Below are positions 18,213 through 28,126 of a DNA stretch of 64,000 nucleotides, piece by piece (the stretch's first letter is position 1; each line of letters starts with the position of its first letter). A model generated the notes under the pieces. The model had not been told where the DNA came from. It ran no database searches and saw nothing but the letters and a program-made list of their open reading frames with translations. This DNA is from Acetobacter orientalis. GTDB lineage: Bacteria; Pseudomonadota; Alphaproteobacteria; Acetobacterales; Acetobacteraceae. Location of the stretch: positions 1 through 64,000 of the forward strand of contig NZ_BAMX01000014.1 in NCBI RefSeq assembly GCF_000963965.1. The letters run 5' to 3'. Made by a program: the position numbers and the translations under genes.

Positions 18213-18965
18213 ATGACAGTCTATTTTATTGGGGCAGGCCCCGGTGCGGCAGACCTGTTAACCCTACGGGGCCGAGACCTACTGGCCCAATGCCCTGTGT
18301 GCCTTTATGCAGGCTCTATTGTGCCACAAGATATGCTGCAATTTTGCCCAGCTACGGCTCGGCTGGTTGATACCGCCCCCATGACGTTAGACGAAATTGA
18401 GGCAGAATACCTAAAAGCACAGGCTGATGGGCATGATGTGGCCCGCCTCCATTCGGGAGATTTGTCTATTTACAGTGCTGTAGCTGAGCAAACGCGCAGG
18501 CTCGATAAACACGGTATTGCATGGCGCATGGTGCCGGGGGTGCCTGCTTTTGCTGCTGCCGCTGCAACATTAGGGCAAGAGCTTACCGTGCCTGGCGTTG
18601 CGCAAAGCTTGGTGCTTACCCGCATGACAGGCCGTGCCTCTGCTATGCCAGAGCGCGAAAATTTACCTGCCTTTGCAGCTACAGGGGCAACGCTGGCTAT
18701 TCATTTGGCTATTCATACACTTGATAAAATTGTTGAGCAATTAACGCCCTTTTATGGGACGCAATGCCCTGTTGCTATCGTGGCTAGGGCAAGTTGGCCT
18801 GATGAAGTGGTGTTGCGCGGCACCCTTGCCAGTATTGAGGAACAGTTTGCCGCAAACCCCATTGAGCGCACAGCCCTTGTGCTGGTTGGCCCCGCCTTGG
18901 GGCAAAAAGACTTTAGAGAAAGTGCTCTCTATGACCCTGACTACCGGCGGCGCTTTAGGAGCTAA
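18213..18965 (+). CDS. cobM: precorrin-4 C11-methyltransferase
   Basis: A 250-residue tetrapyrrole methylase that adds the C11 methyl to precorrin-4, giving precorrin-5. Diagnostic blocks are [64 protein letters not shown] and the C-terminal [20 protein letters not shown] precedes the ATG. It is the last gene of the plus-strand cob run; 428 bases without a gene separate it from the convergent cbiD. Confidence 0.95.
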   Translation: MTVYFIGAGPGAADLLTLRGRDLLAQCPVCLYAGSIVPQDMLQFCPATARLVDTAPMTLDEIEAEYLKAQADGHDVARLHSGDLSIYSAVAEQTRRLDKHGIAWRMVPGVPAFAAAAATLGQELTVPGVAQSLVLTRMTGRASAMPERENLPAFAATGATLAIHLAIHTLDKIVEQLTPFYGTQCPVAIVARASWPDEVVLRGTLASIEEQFAANPIERTALVLVGPALGQKDFRESALYDPDYRRRFRS

Positions 18966-19393
18966 AACCTAAAGGGCGAGCTTGAACACGGTAGAATGGG
19001 GCGCTACCAAATAGACTATTTCAAACATTAACAGTTATAAATTGGTAGTTTCTCTTTGTGGTGCAAATAAGCAGCGTTAATGCTGTAGCATAGCTTTAGC
19101 GGGGCAAAGAGGTGGTGCTTGCAGGTTTAAAACGGTAGGTGAGAGTGAGCACAGCACTTTTTGAAGCGGCCTCTAAAGCATAGTTGTGGTCAAAGCCGGT
19201 GGTGCTTCAGCATGATATAGCGGCACCTGAGCTGAGAATAATGCGTTACGGCATGGTAAAACTCCGGCATGCGGCCAATGACAAGGCGAGGGTGCGTACT
19301 CTCCTTTTTTCTCTGCTGCGATAACCATAAAGCCGCGTGATGGAGTTTGGAGCCAAAAGGGAGGAGAGGTTTTTCTAACGCTTTGGGAGCTTA
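18966..19393. other. intergenic region between cobM and cbiD
   Basis: Convergent gap of 428 bases. I see an imperfect inverted repeat CTACCAA/TTGGTAG about 19.0 kb but no gene, no strong terminator and no riboswitch. Confidence 0.5.
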
Positions 19394-20506
19394 TTAAAAC
19401 TCTCTACTCAAGTGCTGCCGGGGGTAGGGTGGGCCAGCATGCCCTACCATGTTGCCAGCGCGGTCATAGACTTGCACATCAACACAGCACGGTGTGGCGG
19501 TAAGGGTTTGCTGCACTGTTGCAAGAGCAGACTGGGCAATAATTGTGCCCATAGGTAAATGAGCTTTACGCGCATATAAAAAAGCCTCTGCTACAGTAGG
19601 GCAGTTTTCTATTGTCTGCACGAGTGTGGGGCTTGCTCCGTGTTGTGCCATAAGGTGTGCCAGCGCTGGCATATCTGCTTGCCCGCGTTTGGAGTGTAGG
19701 TCTAGGCGGCCTTGGCCTAGCTTGGTCATTTTAGCAATGCCACCGGCAATGGTTAGCCGTGCAAAAGGCACTTTGCGTACATATTTAAGTAGGCCGCCTA
19801 CAAAATCTCCCATTTCTATTAAGGCGGTTTCAGGTAAATTATAGTGTTTTTGAACGGCTTTTTCAGACACGTTGCCGGTAGAGCCCGCAATATGGGTAAG
19901 GCCAAGTGCATGGGCTACATCTATACCGCGATGTATGCTGTCTATCCATGCTGCGCAGGAAAACGGCACCACAATGCCAGTTGTGCCTAAAATAGAAAGC
20001 CCACCCACAATGCCAAGCCGCCCATTAAGAGTGCGCTCTGCTAATTTTGCACCATTCTGGACAGAAAGCGTTACCTCTACATCGGGCAAGGTGCCGCCAT
20101 TGGCCTCGGCTAAGGCGGTGCAGATCATGGCGCGGGGCACGGGGTTTATGGCGGCCTCACCGGGGGGAATGGGGAGACCGGGGCGCGTTACCGTGCCAAC
20201 ACCCTCACCCGCCTTAAACAGAACGCCTGTGCCCGCAGGTAAAGCCCTTACACTGGCGCGAATAAGCGCGCCGTGGGTTACGTCTGGGTCATCCCCTGCA
20301 TCTTTAATGACCTCTGCAAAGGGGGTGGCATTATTTATGCCGCATTGGCAGAGGGCAAAGGTAACACTCTGCCCACTTGGTAGCGTAATGGGCACGGTAG
20401 CGGGGGGAGTGTGGCCTTGTAACACCAGCCACGCCGCTTTGGTGGCAGCCGTTGCGCAACTGCCTGTTGTCCAGCCACGGCGCAGAGGGGGTGTGTGGTG
20501 TGTCAT
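19394..20506 (-). CDS. cbiD: cobalt-precorrin-5B (C1)-methyltransferase CbiD
   Basis: A 370-residue CbiD. The family signature RRGWTTGSCATAATKAA begins at residue 9, followed by EVIKDAGDDPDVTHG, KAGEGVGTVTRPGL, GGLSILGTTGIV and EMGDFVGGLLKY. CbiD methylates C1 during loss of the C20 fragment in the anaerobic route. Here the other genes are of the aerobic type, and no cobF is present, so CbiD most likely replaces CobF, a pattern known from other Proteobacteria. It lies on the minus strand, convergent with cobM and divergent from dnaE. Confidence 0.95.
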   Translation of the reverse strand: MTHHTPPLRRGWTTGSCATAATKAAWLVLQGHTPPATVPITLPSGQSVTFALCQCGINNATPFAEVIKDAGDDPDVTHGALIRASVRALPAGTGVLFKAGEGVGTVTRPGLPIPPGEAAINPVPRAMICTALAEANGGTLPDVEVTLSVQNGAKLAERTLNGRLGIVGGLSILGTTGIVVPFSCAAWIDSIHRGIDVAHALGLTHIAGSTGNVSEKAVQKHYNLPETALIEMGDFVGGLLKYVRKVPFARLTIAGGIAKMTKLGQGRLDLHSKRGQADMPALAHLMAQHGASPTLVQTIENCPTVAEAFLYARKAHLPMGTIIAQSALATVQQTLTATPCCVDVQVYDRAGNMVGHAGPPYPRQHLSREF

Positions 20507-20653
20507 GCAGGCATGATAAAGGAGTTGCGCTGCTTGGAAAATGTCTGATTGCTGCCAAATTGCTTAACCGCCATGCTAACTCTTGGGTGCTTGGTGCAAA
20601 GATTAAATTTTGCAAGTGGTGAGATTGCTCAAACGGTGTGGTAGATAGGCACA

Positions 20654-23600
20654 ATGTCCTACGCTGATTTTGTCCACCTTCGGGTTCATTCTGCTTATTC
20701 TCTTAGCCAAGGGGCCATTCGTGTGCCTGAGCTGGCTAAAATGGCGCAGGATATGCGTATGCCAGCGGTGGCTATTACCGACTCTGGCAATCTGTTTGGG
20801 GCGCTTGAGTTCTCGCAATACTGTAGCAAGTCTGGTGTGCAGCCCATTATTGGCTGCCAGATTGGTTTGCCCGCACGTAACGACAAACCCGGCGCTCCGG
20901 CAGAGCCTGTGGTGTTACTGGCCCAAAACGAGGTGGGGCTGAGCAACCTCCAGTTTCTGTCTTCTAATGGGTTTCAGGAATCTGACCCATCAGAACCTGT
21001 CGTGCAGATAGAGACTTTATGTGCCCATTCAGAAGGTGTGATGTTGCTGAGTGGTGGCACACGTGGGCCGCTTTTTCATATGTTGGCAGAAGGCCAGAAA
21101 GATGAAGCCGAACGCTGGCTGGCCCGTATGCATGAAGCGTTTGATGATAGGCTGATTATAGAGCTACACCGCCACGGCCTGCCGGTAGAAAAAGCGGTGG
21201 AGCCGGGTGTTTTAGCCTTGGCAGACCAGTTTGGTTTACCGCTTGTGGCAACGAATGAATGTTTTTTTCCTAAGCGGGAAATGTATGAAGCGCACGATGC
21301 GCTTATTTGTATTGCCCAAGGCCGCACCATGGCCGAGCGCGACCGCTGGCGCGTAACGCCAGAGCATTGGTTTAAACCCCCAGAAGTGATGCGCGCGCTC
21401 TTTTCTGACCTGCCAGACGCCTGTGACAACACGCTGGAAATTGCGCGGCGTTGCGCCATTAAGGTTGAAACCCGCAAACCCCTTTTGCCCATTTGCCCCA
21501 AAGTGCGCGAAGGGGCCACAGAAGATGAAACCCTGCGCGCCATGGCATGGGAGGGGTTAGAAAAACGCCTTTCTGGCATGGGGTTAGATGAAGAAACCCA
21601 TACCAGATACAAAGAGCGTTTGGAGTTTGAACTCGATATTATCTCTAAAATGGGTTTTCCCGGTTACTTCATGATCGTGGCAGACTTTATTCAGTGGGGT
21701 AAAGCACACGATATTCCGGTGGGGCCGGGGCGTGGGTCTGGTGCAGGGTCTTTGGCGGCATGGGCGCTTACGATTACCGATATTGACCCCATACCCTTTA
21801 ACTTGCTGTTCGAACGGTTTTTGAACCCAGAACGTGTGTCCATGCCTGACTTTGATATCGATTTCTGTCAGGACAGGCGAGATGAAGTTATAGCCTATGT
21901 GCGGCGCGAATACGGGGCAGACCGTGTGGCGCAAATTATTACCTTTGGTAAGTTGCAGGCGCGTGCCGCAGTGCGAGACGTGGGGCGCGTATTGGGCCTG
22001 CCTTACGGTATGGTTAACCGTGTTGCAGAGTTAATACCCAACAACCCAGCTAAACCGACCACCCTAAAAGACGCCATTGCAGGCGAGCCAAAATTACAGG
22101 AAATGCGCGATAATGATGAAGCCTTGCGCAGGCTTTTGGAAATTGGCCAGCAGATTGAAGGTTTGTTCCGCCATGCCAGTACGCATGCTGCGGGCGTGGT
22201 TATTGGCGACCGGCCCTTAGTTGAGCTGGTACCGCTCTACCGAGACCCCAAAAGCGACATGTTGGTAACGCAATACAACATGAAGTTTGTTGAGCAGGCC
22301 GGGTTGGTGAAGTTTGACTTTTTGGGCCTTACCACACTTACCATTTTACAAAGGGGTGTTGGGTTCCTTAAAAAAATGGGTATTGAGGTTGACCTAAGCC
22401 GCATACCCCTAAACGACCCCGCAACATACGAAATGTTAAGCCGGGGTGATACCGCAGGCGTGTTCCAGTTTGAAGGTGCTGGCATGCGTGATGTTCTTAA
22501 ACAAATGCGGCCCACCCGCTTAGAAGACCTTATTGCGGCTGTGGCACTCTACCGCCCTGGCCCAATGGCCAATATTCCCGATTATTGCCGCCGTAAACAC
22601 GGGGAGGCATGGGAACCTCCGCACGAGGAAATTCGGGAAATTCTTGAAGAGACCTACGGTATTATGGTCTATCAGGAACAGGTGATGCAGATTGCCCAGA
22701 AAATGGCAGGCTACAGCCTTGGCGGCGCTGACTTGTTGCGCCGTGCTATGGGTAAAAAAATTCGTGCAGAAATGGACCAGCAGCGCGTTATCTTTACCGA
22801 AGGGGCAACCAAACGCGGTATAGACAAAGACAAAGCGGTTGAGGTCTTTGACCTTATGGCAAAATTTGCTGACTATGGCTTTAACAAATCTCATGCTGCG
22901 GCTTATGCGCTGGTGTCTTACCAAACCGCTTGGATGAAGGCGAACCACCCGGTTGCCTTTCTTGCAGGCTGTATGTCTCTTGCACGAGAAAAAACGGAAA
23001 AATTGGCCGCCCTACGGCAAGAGGCTGAACGTATGGGCATTAAAGTTTTGCCGCCAGATGTTAATAAATCTGAGGCTGATTTTTGTGTTGAAACCCTGCC
23101 AGATGGCACCCACGGCATACGCTATGCCCTAGCCGCTATTAAAAAAGTGGGCTTTAGCGCCATGGAGGCTTTGGTAGCTACCCGGGGGGGGAAGCCTTTT
23201 AAAACATTGGCCGATTTTGCCATGCGTATAGACCCCAAGCAGATTAACCGCATGCAAATGGAAAATTTGGCAAAAGCTGGCGCGTTTGAATGTTTGGATA
23301 AAAACAGGGCCAGAGCCTATAAATCAGCCGATACCATTTTGCGCAGGGCACAAAGCCAAGCACAAGAGGCAGCTGTAGGCCAGATTGGCCTTTTTGGTGG
23401 TGCAGGCCATGTAGAGCCGCTGCGTTTGGTTGACGGGCCAGATTGGCCAGAATTTGAGCGTTTAGCCATGGAGGCTGAAGCCGTAGGCTTTCACATGACG
23501 GCCCACCCGCTTGATGCCTATGGGCCTGTTTTGCGGCGTATGGGGGTTACTAAGTCTTCTGGCCTGCTTGCAGCGGCAGAGGCCGGGGTAGGCCGCGTGA

Positions 23601-24073
23601 GTATTGCAGGGTGTGTGGTTGATAAAAAAGAACGGCCAACCCGCACAGGGAATAAAATGGCATGGGTAAGATTGTCTGATGCCACAGGCGGGTGCGAAGT
23701 AACCTTGTTTTCTGAGGTGCTAACCCGTGTGCGCGATATTTTGACCGCAGGCACCGCAGTATTGGTAAAAGCAGACTTAAAATTAGAAGGTGAAGCCCTG
23801 CGTATTACCGCCAGTGATGTACTTGACCTAGAAACAGCGGCCGCCCAAAGCCAAAGCGAAATGCGAGTGTGGATTGAAAAAGAAGAGGCACTGGCGCAAC
23901 TTTGTGAAATTTTAAACAGCCAGCGCGGTGGGCCGGGCCGCATTACCCTTATGCCCGGTATGGACGAAACGTGCGATGTAGAAGTACGCCTAAAAGGTGG
24001 GTACAAAGTAACGCCTCTTTTGGGGCAGCGGTTGAAAACCTTGCCCGGTATTTCGCGTATTGAGCAGGTCTAA
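20654..24073 (+). CDS. dnaE: DNA polymerase III alpha subunit
   Basis: The 1139-residue replicative polymerase. An N-terminal PHP domain (HLRVHSAYSLSQGAI, TDSGNLFG) is followed by the C-family polymerase core: PGYFMIVADFIQWGK, GPGRGSGAGSLAAW, and the catalytic PDFDIDF with Asp399, Asp401 and Asp403. The YGIMVYQEQVMQIAQ region, GFNKSHAAAYALVSYQTAW, a helix-hairpin-helix stretch, and a C-terminal OB fold (VRLSDATGGCEVTLFSEV) complete the family layout. Length is normal for DnaE1. The next gene, pabB, starts inside its last codons, so they share a transcript. It diverges from cbiD. Confidence 0.97.
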   Translation: MSYADFVHLRVHSAYSLSQGAIRVPELAKMAQDMRMPAVAITDSGNLFGALEFSQYCSKSGVQPIIGCQIGLPARNDKPGAPAEPVVLLAQNEVGLSNLQFLSSNGFQESDPSEPVVQIETLCAHSEGVMLLSGGTRGPLFHMLAEGQKDEAERWLARMHEAFDDRLIIELHRHGLPVEKAVEPGVLALADQFGLPLVATNECFFPKREMYEAHDALICIAQGRTMAERDRWRVTPEHWFKPPEVMRALFSDLPDACDNTLEIARRCAIKVETRKPLLPICPKVREGATEDETLRAMAWEGLEKRLSGMGLDEETHTRYKERLEFELDIISKMGFPGYFMIVADFIQWGKAHDIPVGPGRGSGAGSLAAWALTITDIDPIPFNLLFERFLNPERVSMPDFDIDFCQDRRDEVIAYVRREYGADRVAQIITFGKLQARAAVRDVGRVLGLPYGMVNRVAELIPNNPAKPTTLKDAIAGEPKLQEMRDNDEALRRLLEIGQQIEGLFRHASTHAAGVVIGDRPLVELVPLYRDPKSDMLVTQYNMKFVEQAGLVKFDFLGLTTLTILQRGVGFLKKMGIEVDLSRIPLNDPATYEMLSRGDTAGVFQFEGAGMRDVLKQMRPTRLEDLIAAVALYRPGPMANIPDYCRRKHGEAWEPPHEEIREILEETYGIMVYQEQVMQIAQKMAGYSLGGADLLRRAMGKKIRAEMDQQRVIFTEGATKRGIDKDKAVEVFDLMAKFADYGFNKSHAAAYALVSYQTAWMKANHPVAFLAGCMSLAREKTEKLAALRQEAERMGIKVLPPDVNKSEADFCVETLPDGTHGIRYALAAIKKVGFSAMEALVATRGGKPFKTLADFAMRIDPKQINRMQMENLAKAGAFECLDKNRARAYKSADTILRRAQSQAQEAAVGQIGLFGGAGHVEPLRLVDGPDWPEFERLAMEAEAVGFHMTAHPLDAYGPVLRRMGVTKSSGLLAAAEAGVGRVSIAGCVVDKKERPTRTGNKMAWVRLSDATGGCEVTLFSEVLTRVRDILTAGTAVLVKADLKLEGEALRITASDVLDLETAAAQSQSEMRVWIEKEEALAQLCEILNSQRGGPGRITLMPGMDETCDVEVRLKGGYKVTPLLGQRLKTLPGISRIEQV

Positions 24074-25493
24074 CACCCTTAATCTGCCACCGCATGTTTG
24101 GGCGCAGGAACTGCCTTGGCAAGACCCAGACAGCCTGCTTGCCGCGTGGGGTAATAGCCCGTGGTGCGCATTTTTAGATAGCGGTGGGCCAGTAGAGGCA
24201 CGGAGCCGCTGGCAGATATTATGCGTAAACCCCCAAAAAACCTTTATAGTGCAAAATGGTGTTTTAAAATGGGGTGGTGGTACGAGTGGCGTTGGCACGC
24301 CTCTGGCTGTGTTTAACGCCTTGCGCACCCTTATGCCGCCGCGTGTTGGCAGAGAGCAGGGGCGTTTTGCACACTTGCCATTTTTTGGCGGTCTGGTTGG
24401 TTTTTTAGGGTATGGGCTTGGTATGGCCCTAGAAGGGCTAGGTTACCCGCTTGCGCCAGAGGCAGAGCCAGACTGCGCCTTTGGTTTTTATGACCACGCT
24501 TTTTTATGGGACAGGCAAGAGCAGCGCGCCTTTGCTGCGGGTTTTGTGGTGCAAGAGCAAGGGGCCGGTGCTGTAGAGCAGCACCAAAAAGATGTATGCG
24601 CTCTGTGGTATGCGGCGCAGCAACAGGGAGTGCTGCAAGCGCCTTTATTGCCAAAGCTCCATTTTACTCCAGACCAAAGCCAGCAAGCTTATGAGCATGC
24701 GGTAGCAAAAGCGAAAGAGTTTATTGCAGCAGGTGATATTTTTCAGGTTAATATTACCGGGCGTTATAGTGCTGTTTTAGAAAAAACGGTTTTAGATACA
24801 GACCTGTACCGTGCTTTGCGCCGCCATGCACCTGCACCTTTTGGCGCATATTTGCGGTGTGGGCAGCATTATGCGCTGCATTCAACCTCACCGGAGCGAT
24901 TTTTGCAGCTTACACCATATGGGGCTGTAAGTTCGCGCCCTATAAAAGGTACTGCTCCACGTGGGGTGAATGCGGCAGAAGATGCCATTTTGGCCGAAGC
25001 GTTGGCTAAAAATGAGAAAGAATGTGCCGAAAACCTGATGATTGTTGACCTGATGCGCAACGACATTGGGCGTGTGGCACGTATAGGCAGCATGCAGGTG
25101 CCGGAATTTTTACAGGTTGAGCGTTTTGCGCATGTGCACCATCTGGTTTCAGAAGTGCAAGGGGTATTGGCGGCGGGTAAAGATGCGTTTGATGTGTTGC
25201 AGGCTACTGTGCCGCCGGGGTCTGTTACGGGTGCGCCTAAGCACCGTGCCATGCAAATTATTGAAGAGGTTGAGGCATCTGCCCGAGGGGCCTATTGCGG
25301 GAGCATAGTAAGAATTGGTGTTGATGGACACATGGAAAGTTCGGTTATTATTCGCACCCTTGTGCGGTGGGGGCAAAAGCTGAGTGTAGGGGCTGGTGGG
25401 GGTATTACCATTTTGTCTGACCCGCAAAAAGAGTATCAGGAAATGTGTTTGAAAATAGCACCACTTTTACAGCTTTTTGGTGCCCAGCCATGA
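24060..25493 (+). CDS. pabB: aminodeoxychorismate synthase component I
   Basis: A 477-residue chorismate-binding enzyme that makes 4-amino-4-deoxychorismate for folate, using ammonia from a PabA glutaminase encoded elsewhere. The C-terminal catalytic part shows IAAGDIFQVNITGRY, SSRPIKGTAPRG, LMIVDLMRNDIGRVA, PPGSVTGAPKHRAMQIIEE, RGAYCGSI and VGAGGGITILSDP. The PIKGTAPR motif with Lys fits PabB (and anthranilate synthase relatives), and adjacent pabC supports PabB. The start appears to be a TTG at 24060 within the end of dnaE; no ATG lies near the N-terminus, and no clear ribosome binding site is seen. Confidence 0.92.
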   Translation: MSRSNTLNLPPHVWAQELPWQDPDSLLAAWGNSPWCAFLDSGGPVEARSRWQILCVNPQKTFIVQNGVLKWGGGTSGVGTPLAVFNALRTLMPPRVGREQGRFAHLPFFGGLVGFLGYGLGMALEGLGYPLAPEAEPDCAFGFYDHAFLWDRQEQRAFAAGFVVQEQGAGAVEQHQKDVCALWYAAQQQGVLQAPLLPKLHFTPDQSQQAYEHAVAKAKEFIAAGDIFQVNITGRYSAVLEKTVLDTDLYRALRRHAPAPFGAYLRCGQHYALHSTSPERFLQLTPYGAVSSRPIKGTAPRGVNAAEDAILAEALAKNEKECAENLMIVDLMRNDIGRVARIGSMQVPEFLQVERFAHVHHLVSEVQGVLAAGKDAFDVLQATVPPGSVTGAPKHRAMQIIEEVEASARGAYCGSIVRIGVDGHMESSVIIRTLVRWGQKLSVGAGGGITILSDPQKEYQEMCLKIAPLLQLFGAQP

Positions 25494-26302
25494 TGTGGGT
25501 TTGGTTAAACGGCCAACTTTGCCGTGCAGAGGCTGCACACGTACCGCTAACTGACCGTGGCTTAACGCTGGGTGATGGACTTTTTGAAACTATACGTGTT
25601 TATAAAGGGCAACCTTTACGTATGGCCAGCCATGCACGCCGTTTACAGGCGGGGGGCCAAATACTTGGCCTACCCGTGCCAGACCAAGCCAGTATGCACG
25701 GCATGGCGGCAGAGCTGGTGGCGGTTAATAAAGTGCATAACGGGTCTTTGCGGCTTACGGTTACGCGGGGCAGTGGCCCACGAGGGCTTTTGCCACCAGC
25801 GCAGGTGCAGCCAACAGTTTTTATGACCGCAAGCCCCGGTATGCCCACATATAAAGCCGTTACGCTCATAACCAGCCGCCTTGTGCGGCAAGATGAACAG
25901 TCTGTGCTGTGTGGTATTAAAACGCTTAATTACCTACCGTTTATTGTGGCGCGGCAAGAAGCGGCACGGTGCGGCGCAGAGGAAGCCTTAATACTCAATA
26001 CGCAAGGGCGTGTGGCAGAAACAACAATAAGTACAGTTATTGTGCAACAGGGCGGAGCCCTTTTAACCCCAGCCAGTAAGGAAGGGGCGTTGCTCGGTGT
26101 GGCACGGGGCCTGCTTTTGCAGACGGGTATAGCGCACGAGGCCTGCATTGACCCAACGCAGCTTATGCAAGCAGAGGCGGTCTATTTGGTTAATAGCCTT
26201 GGTTTACGTACAGTGAGTGCGTGTGATGGTACATCGCTGGCCCAAAATTTAGCTAAATTGCCGCAGTTGGCTGCGGCTTTGGCGCTAGAGGAATTTTTAT
26301 AA
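25490..26302 (+). CDS. pabC: aminodeoxychorismate lyase
   Basis: A 270-residue fold-type IV PLP enzyme that removes pyruvate from aminodeoxychorismate to yield 4-aminobenzoate. Features are VPLTDRGLTLGDGLFETIRV, the PLP lysine in GIKTLNYLP (Lys144), EEALILNTQGRVAETTIS and NSLGLRTVSA. The fold is shared with branched-chain and D-amino-acid aminotransferases, so the call rests also on its ATGA overlap with pabB. No strong terminator is seen before the small secreted-protein gene that follows. Confidence 0.88.
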   Translation: MMWVWLNGQLCRAEAAHVPLTDRGLTLGDGLFETIRVYKGQPLRMASHARRLQAGGQILGLPVPDQASMHGMAAELVAVNKVHNGSLRLTVTRGSGPRGLLPPAQVQPTVFMTASPGMPTYKAVTLITSRLVRQDEQSVLCGIKTLNYLPFIVARQEAARCGAEEALILNTQGRVAETTISTVIVQQGGALLTPASKEGALLGVARGLLLQTGIAHEACIDPTQLMQAEAVYLVNSLGLRTVSACDGTSLAQNLAKLPQLAAALALEEFL

Positions 26303-26386
26303 GCCGCAAATAATAAGGAACCCCTGCAAAAGCAGGCCGTTGTGTTGAGTGAGAGTTGTTTAACACAGCAAAAAAGGTTGAATATT

Positions 26387-26764
26387 ATGACGTTAACAAT
26401 GCGTATGGCTCTTTTGGGTGCGTCTTTTGTGCTGGCACCAAGCTTGGCTTTAGCGCAGGAGCAGGGCGCTAGTGCGCCCACAGCAGACTCCGCCGCGGCA
26501 CAGGTTGGGAAGTCTCCCAAGGCAGCGCTAGATGAAAATGGTAAGCGTGTAGAACCATCTAAAAAACTCTGGACCAACCCCCGTACAGAGGCCGAGCAAC
26601 CGGGCACGCAGCCGCCCTCTAACGCGGCACCGGCAGACTCGGGTAAAACCAAACATTATTCAGGCCACCATGGCCATGCCCACAAGGCAGATAAAGCAGC
26701 CCCTAATGGGCAGGAAGAAGGGCAAAGCGTGACCTCTCCCCTTTCGGGCGCAAAATCTAACTAA
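26387..26764 (+). CDS. secreted low-complexity protein, His-rich
   Basis: A 125-residue exported protein that I do not recognise. The signal peptide (MTLTMRMALLGASFVLAPSLALAQ) has a likely cleavage after ALA. The mature chain is rich in Ala, Pro, Ser and Lys and contains a His cluster, KHYSGHHGHAHKAD, that could bind metal ions; this is inference. AAGG precedes the ATG at 26387. It is followed by a large hairpin and stands between the pab genes and a Rieske oxygenase. Confidence 0.65.
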   Translation: MTLTMRMALLGASFVLAPSLALAQEQGASAPTADSAAAQVGKSPKAALDENGKRVEPSKKLWTNPRTEAEQPGTQPPSNAAPADSGKTKHYSGHHGHAHKADKAAPNGQEEGQSVTSPLSGAKSN

Positions 26765-26790
26765 ATTTGCCAGTGCTTTAAGCGTTAGGC

Positions 26791-26860
26791 AAAGCCGCTT
26801 TGGGTTGCGCCGTGGTGTTGTGTTCTACGCAATGCGGCGGGCCAAAGGCGGCTTTATTTT
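26791..26860 (+). terminator. long hairpin terminator
   Basis: AAAGCCGCTTTGG pairs with CCAAAGGCGGCTTT (one bulged base) around a 38-base loop, followed by ATTTTATA. It closes the pab/secreted-protein unit. Confidence 0.45.
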
Positions 26861-27022
26861 ATACTGGGCTTTGCAGGTCTTTTCTGTGGTCGCTAAGCTG
26901 ACATGCAGAGCCACGACTTGTCAGAGAGTAAAGTTAAGGCTCAATCGTGCCACAAAAGTGTGTGCAAGGCTTGCGTCTTTTCAGGGTGTAAGGCTTGCCT
27001 GCTGTGAAAGGATACGTAAGCC

Positions 27023-28126
27023 ATGCTGGTGGAAGCCCCCCATAACCAGAATGCCGCTTTGGCAGATAAACCCGCGTACGACCTGCGCCAGATCGATTGT
27101 GACCCCAATTTTTGGTACCCGGTGGCGTGGTCTCATAAGGTGCGTAAAGGTAAGGCGTTTGCTGCGCGTTATGCGGGCCACCCTATTGCGCTGATTCGCC
27201 CAGAAAAAGGCCCAGTTTACGCGCTAGAAGACCGCTGCGCCCACCGGCAGGTGCCCCTCAGTAAAGGGCTGGTTGAGGGCGATTGTATAAAGTGCTGCTA
27301 CCATGGCTGGGCGTTTGACCGGGCTGGCAAATGCGTAACTGTACCCTACCTTAACCGTGAAGATGTGGGCCGCCCCGTTAAGGCTTACCCCTGCCGCGAA
27401 AAAGCAGGCCTTATCTTTATTTTCCCCGGTGACCCGGCCTTGGCGGAAAGTGTGCCTTTGCCCGCAGTGGCGCAGGTTGGTAACCCAGACTACAAAACCC
27501 GCCTGTTTAGCCCGCGCTTAAAATGCCACTATAGTTTTATGCATGAAAACCTGATGGACATGAACCATCAGTTTCTGCACCGCCGCCAAATGGGCTCTAT
27601 TACCGCTCGTTTTTTGGGGCAGGATAAGGGCGAGAACTTTCTGGAAGCCCGCTACAGCTTTGCGCGTAAGGGCGGCAACCAGCCGCTGGCTGAAGCCCTT
27701 ATTTTTGGCAAACACCACGACCTAGAAGGCCGTGAACAGCCAGTTGAAGAAGTGGTGTCTATCCGTACTACCTACCCATACCAGACCCTGAAAATTCATG
27801 ACAAAGATGGTGATCTGATTATGGATTTGTGGGTGTGCTACGTGCCCTTGGGGGCAGACCAGTTGGGCACACAAACTTTTGGTCTGCTGTCGGTTAAAAA
27901 GCCAAAATGGGGCTTTTTGCTCGACCTTGCCTGGCCCGCGCTGGGCATTTTTACGCACCGGATATTTGAAGAAGACCGCGAAATTGTTGAAATGGAACAA
28001 AAAGCGTGGCGCGAACTAGGAGGGGATCACAATATTGAGGTCTTCCCGATTGTAAAATCTTTGCGGGCGCTTTTGGCGCGTGAGGGTGTGCCAAACAGGG
28101 CAGCTAAGCCAGTAAGTAAGGGCTGA
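27023..28126 (+). CDS. Rieske non-heme iron oxygenase, large subunit
   Basis: A 367-residue ring-hydroxylating oxygenase alpha subunit. The Rieske centre is complete: Cys72-x-His74 in RCAHRQVPLSKG and Cys91-x2-His94 in KCCYHGWAF. The mononuclear iron ligands lie in ENLMDMNHQFLH, an Asp-x2-His-x3-His spacing like carbazole-type oxygenases. Such enzymes need a ferredoxin or reductase partner, and none is adjacent, so it must borrow one. Substrate unknown; lipid, sterol-like or aromatic demethylation and hydroxylation are all known for relatives. GAAAGGA lies ten bases before the ATG. The neighbour downstream is rpsB, unrelated in function. Confidence 0.88.
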   Translation: MLVEAPHNQNAALADKPAYDLRQIDCDPNFWYPVAWSHKVRKGKAFAARYAGHPIALIRPEKGPVYALEDRCAHRQVPLSKGLVEGDCIKCCYHGWAFDRAGKCVTVPYLNREDVGRPVKAYPCREKAGLIFIFPGDPALAESVPLPAVAQVGNPDYKTRLFSPRLKCHYSFMHENLMDMNHQFLHRRQMGSITARFLGQDKGENFLEARYSFARKGGNQPLAEALIFGKHHDLEGREQPVEEVVSIRTTYPYQTLKIHDKDGDLIMDLWVCYVPLGADQLGTQTFGLLSVKKPKWGFLLDLAWPALGIFTHRIFEEDREIVEMEQKAWRELGGDHNIEVFPIVKSLRALLAREGVPNRAAKPVSKG

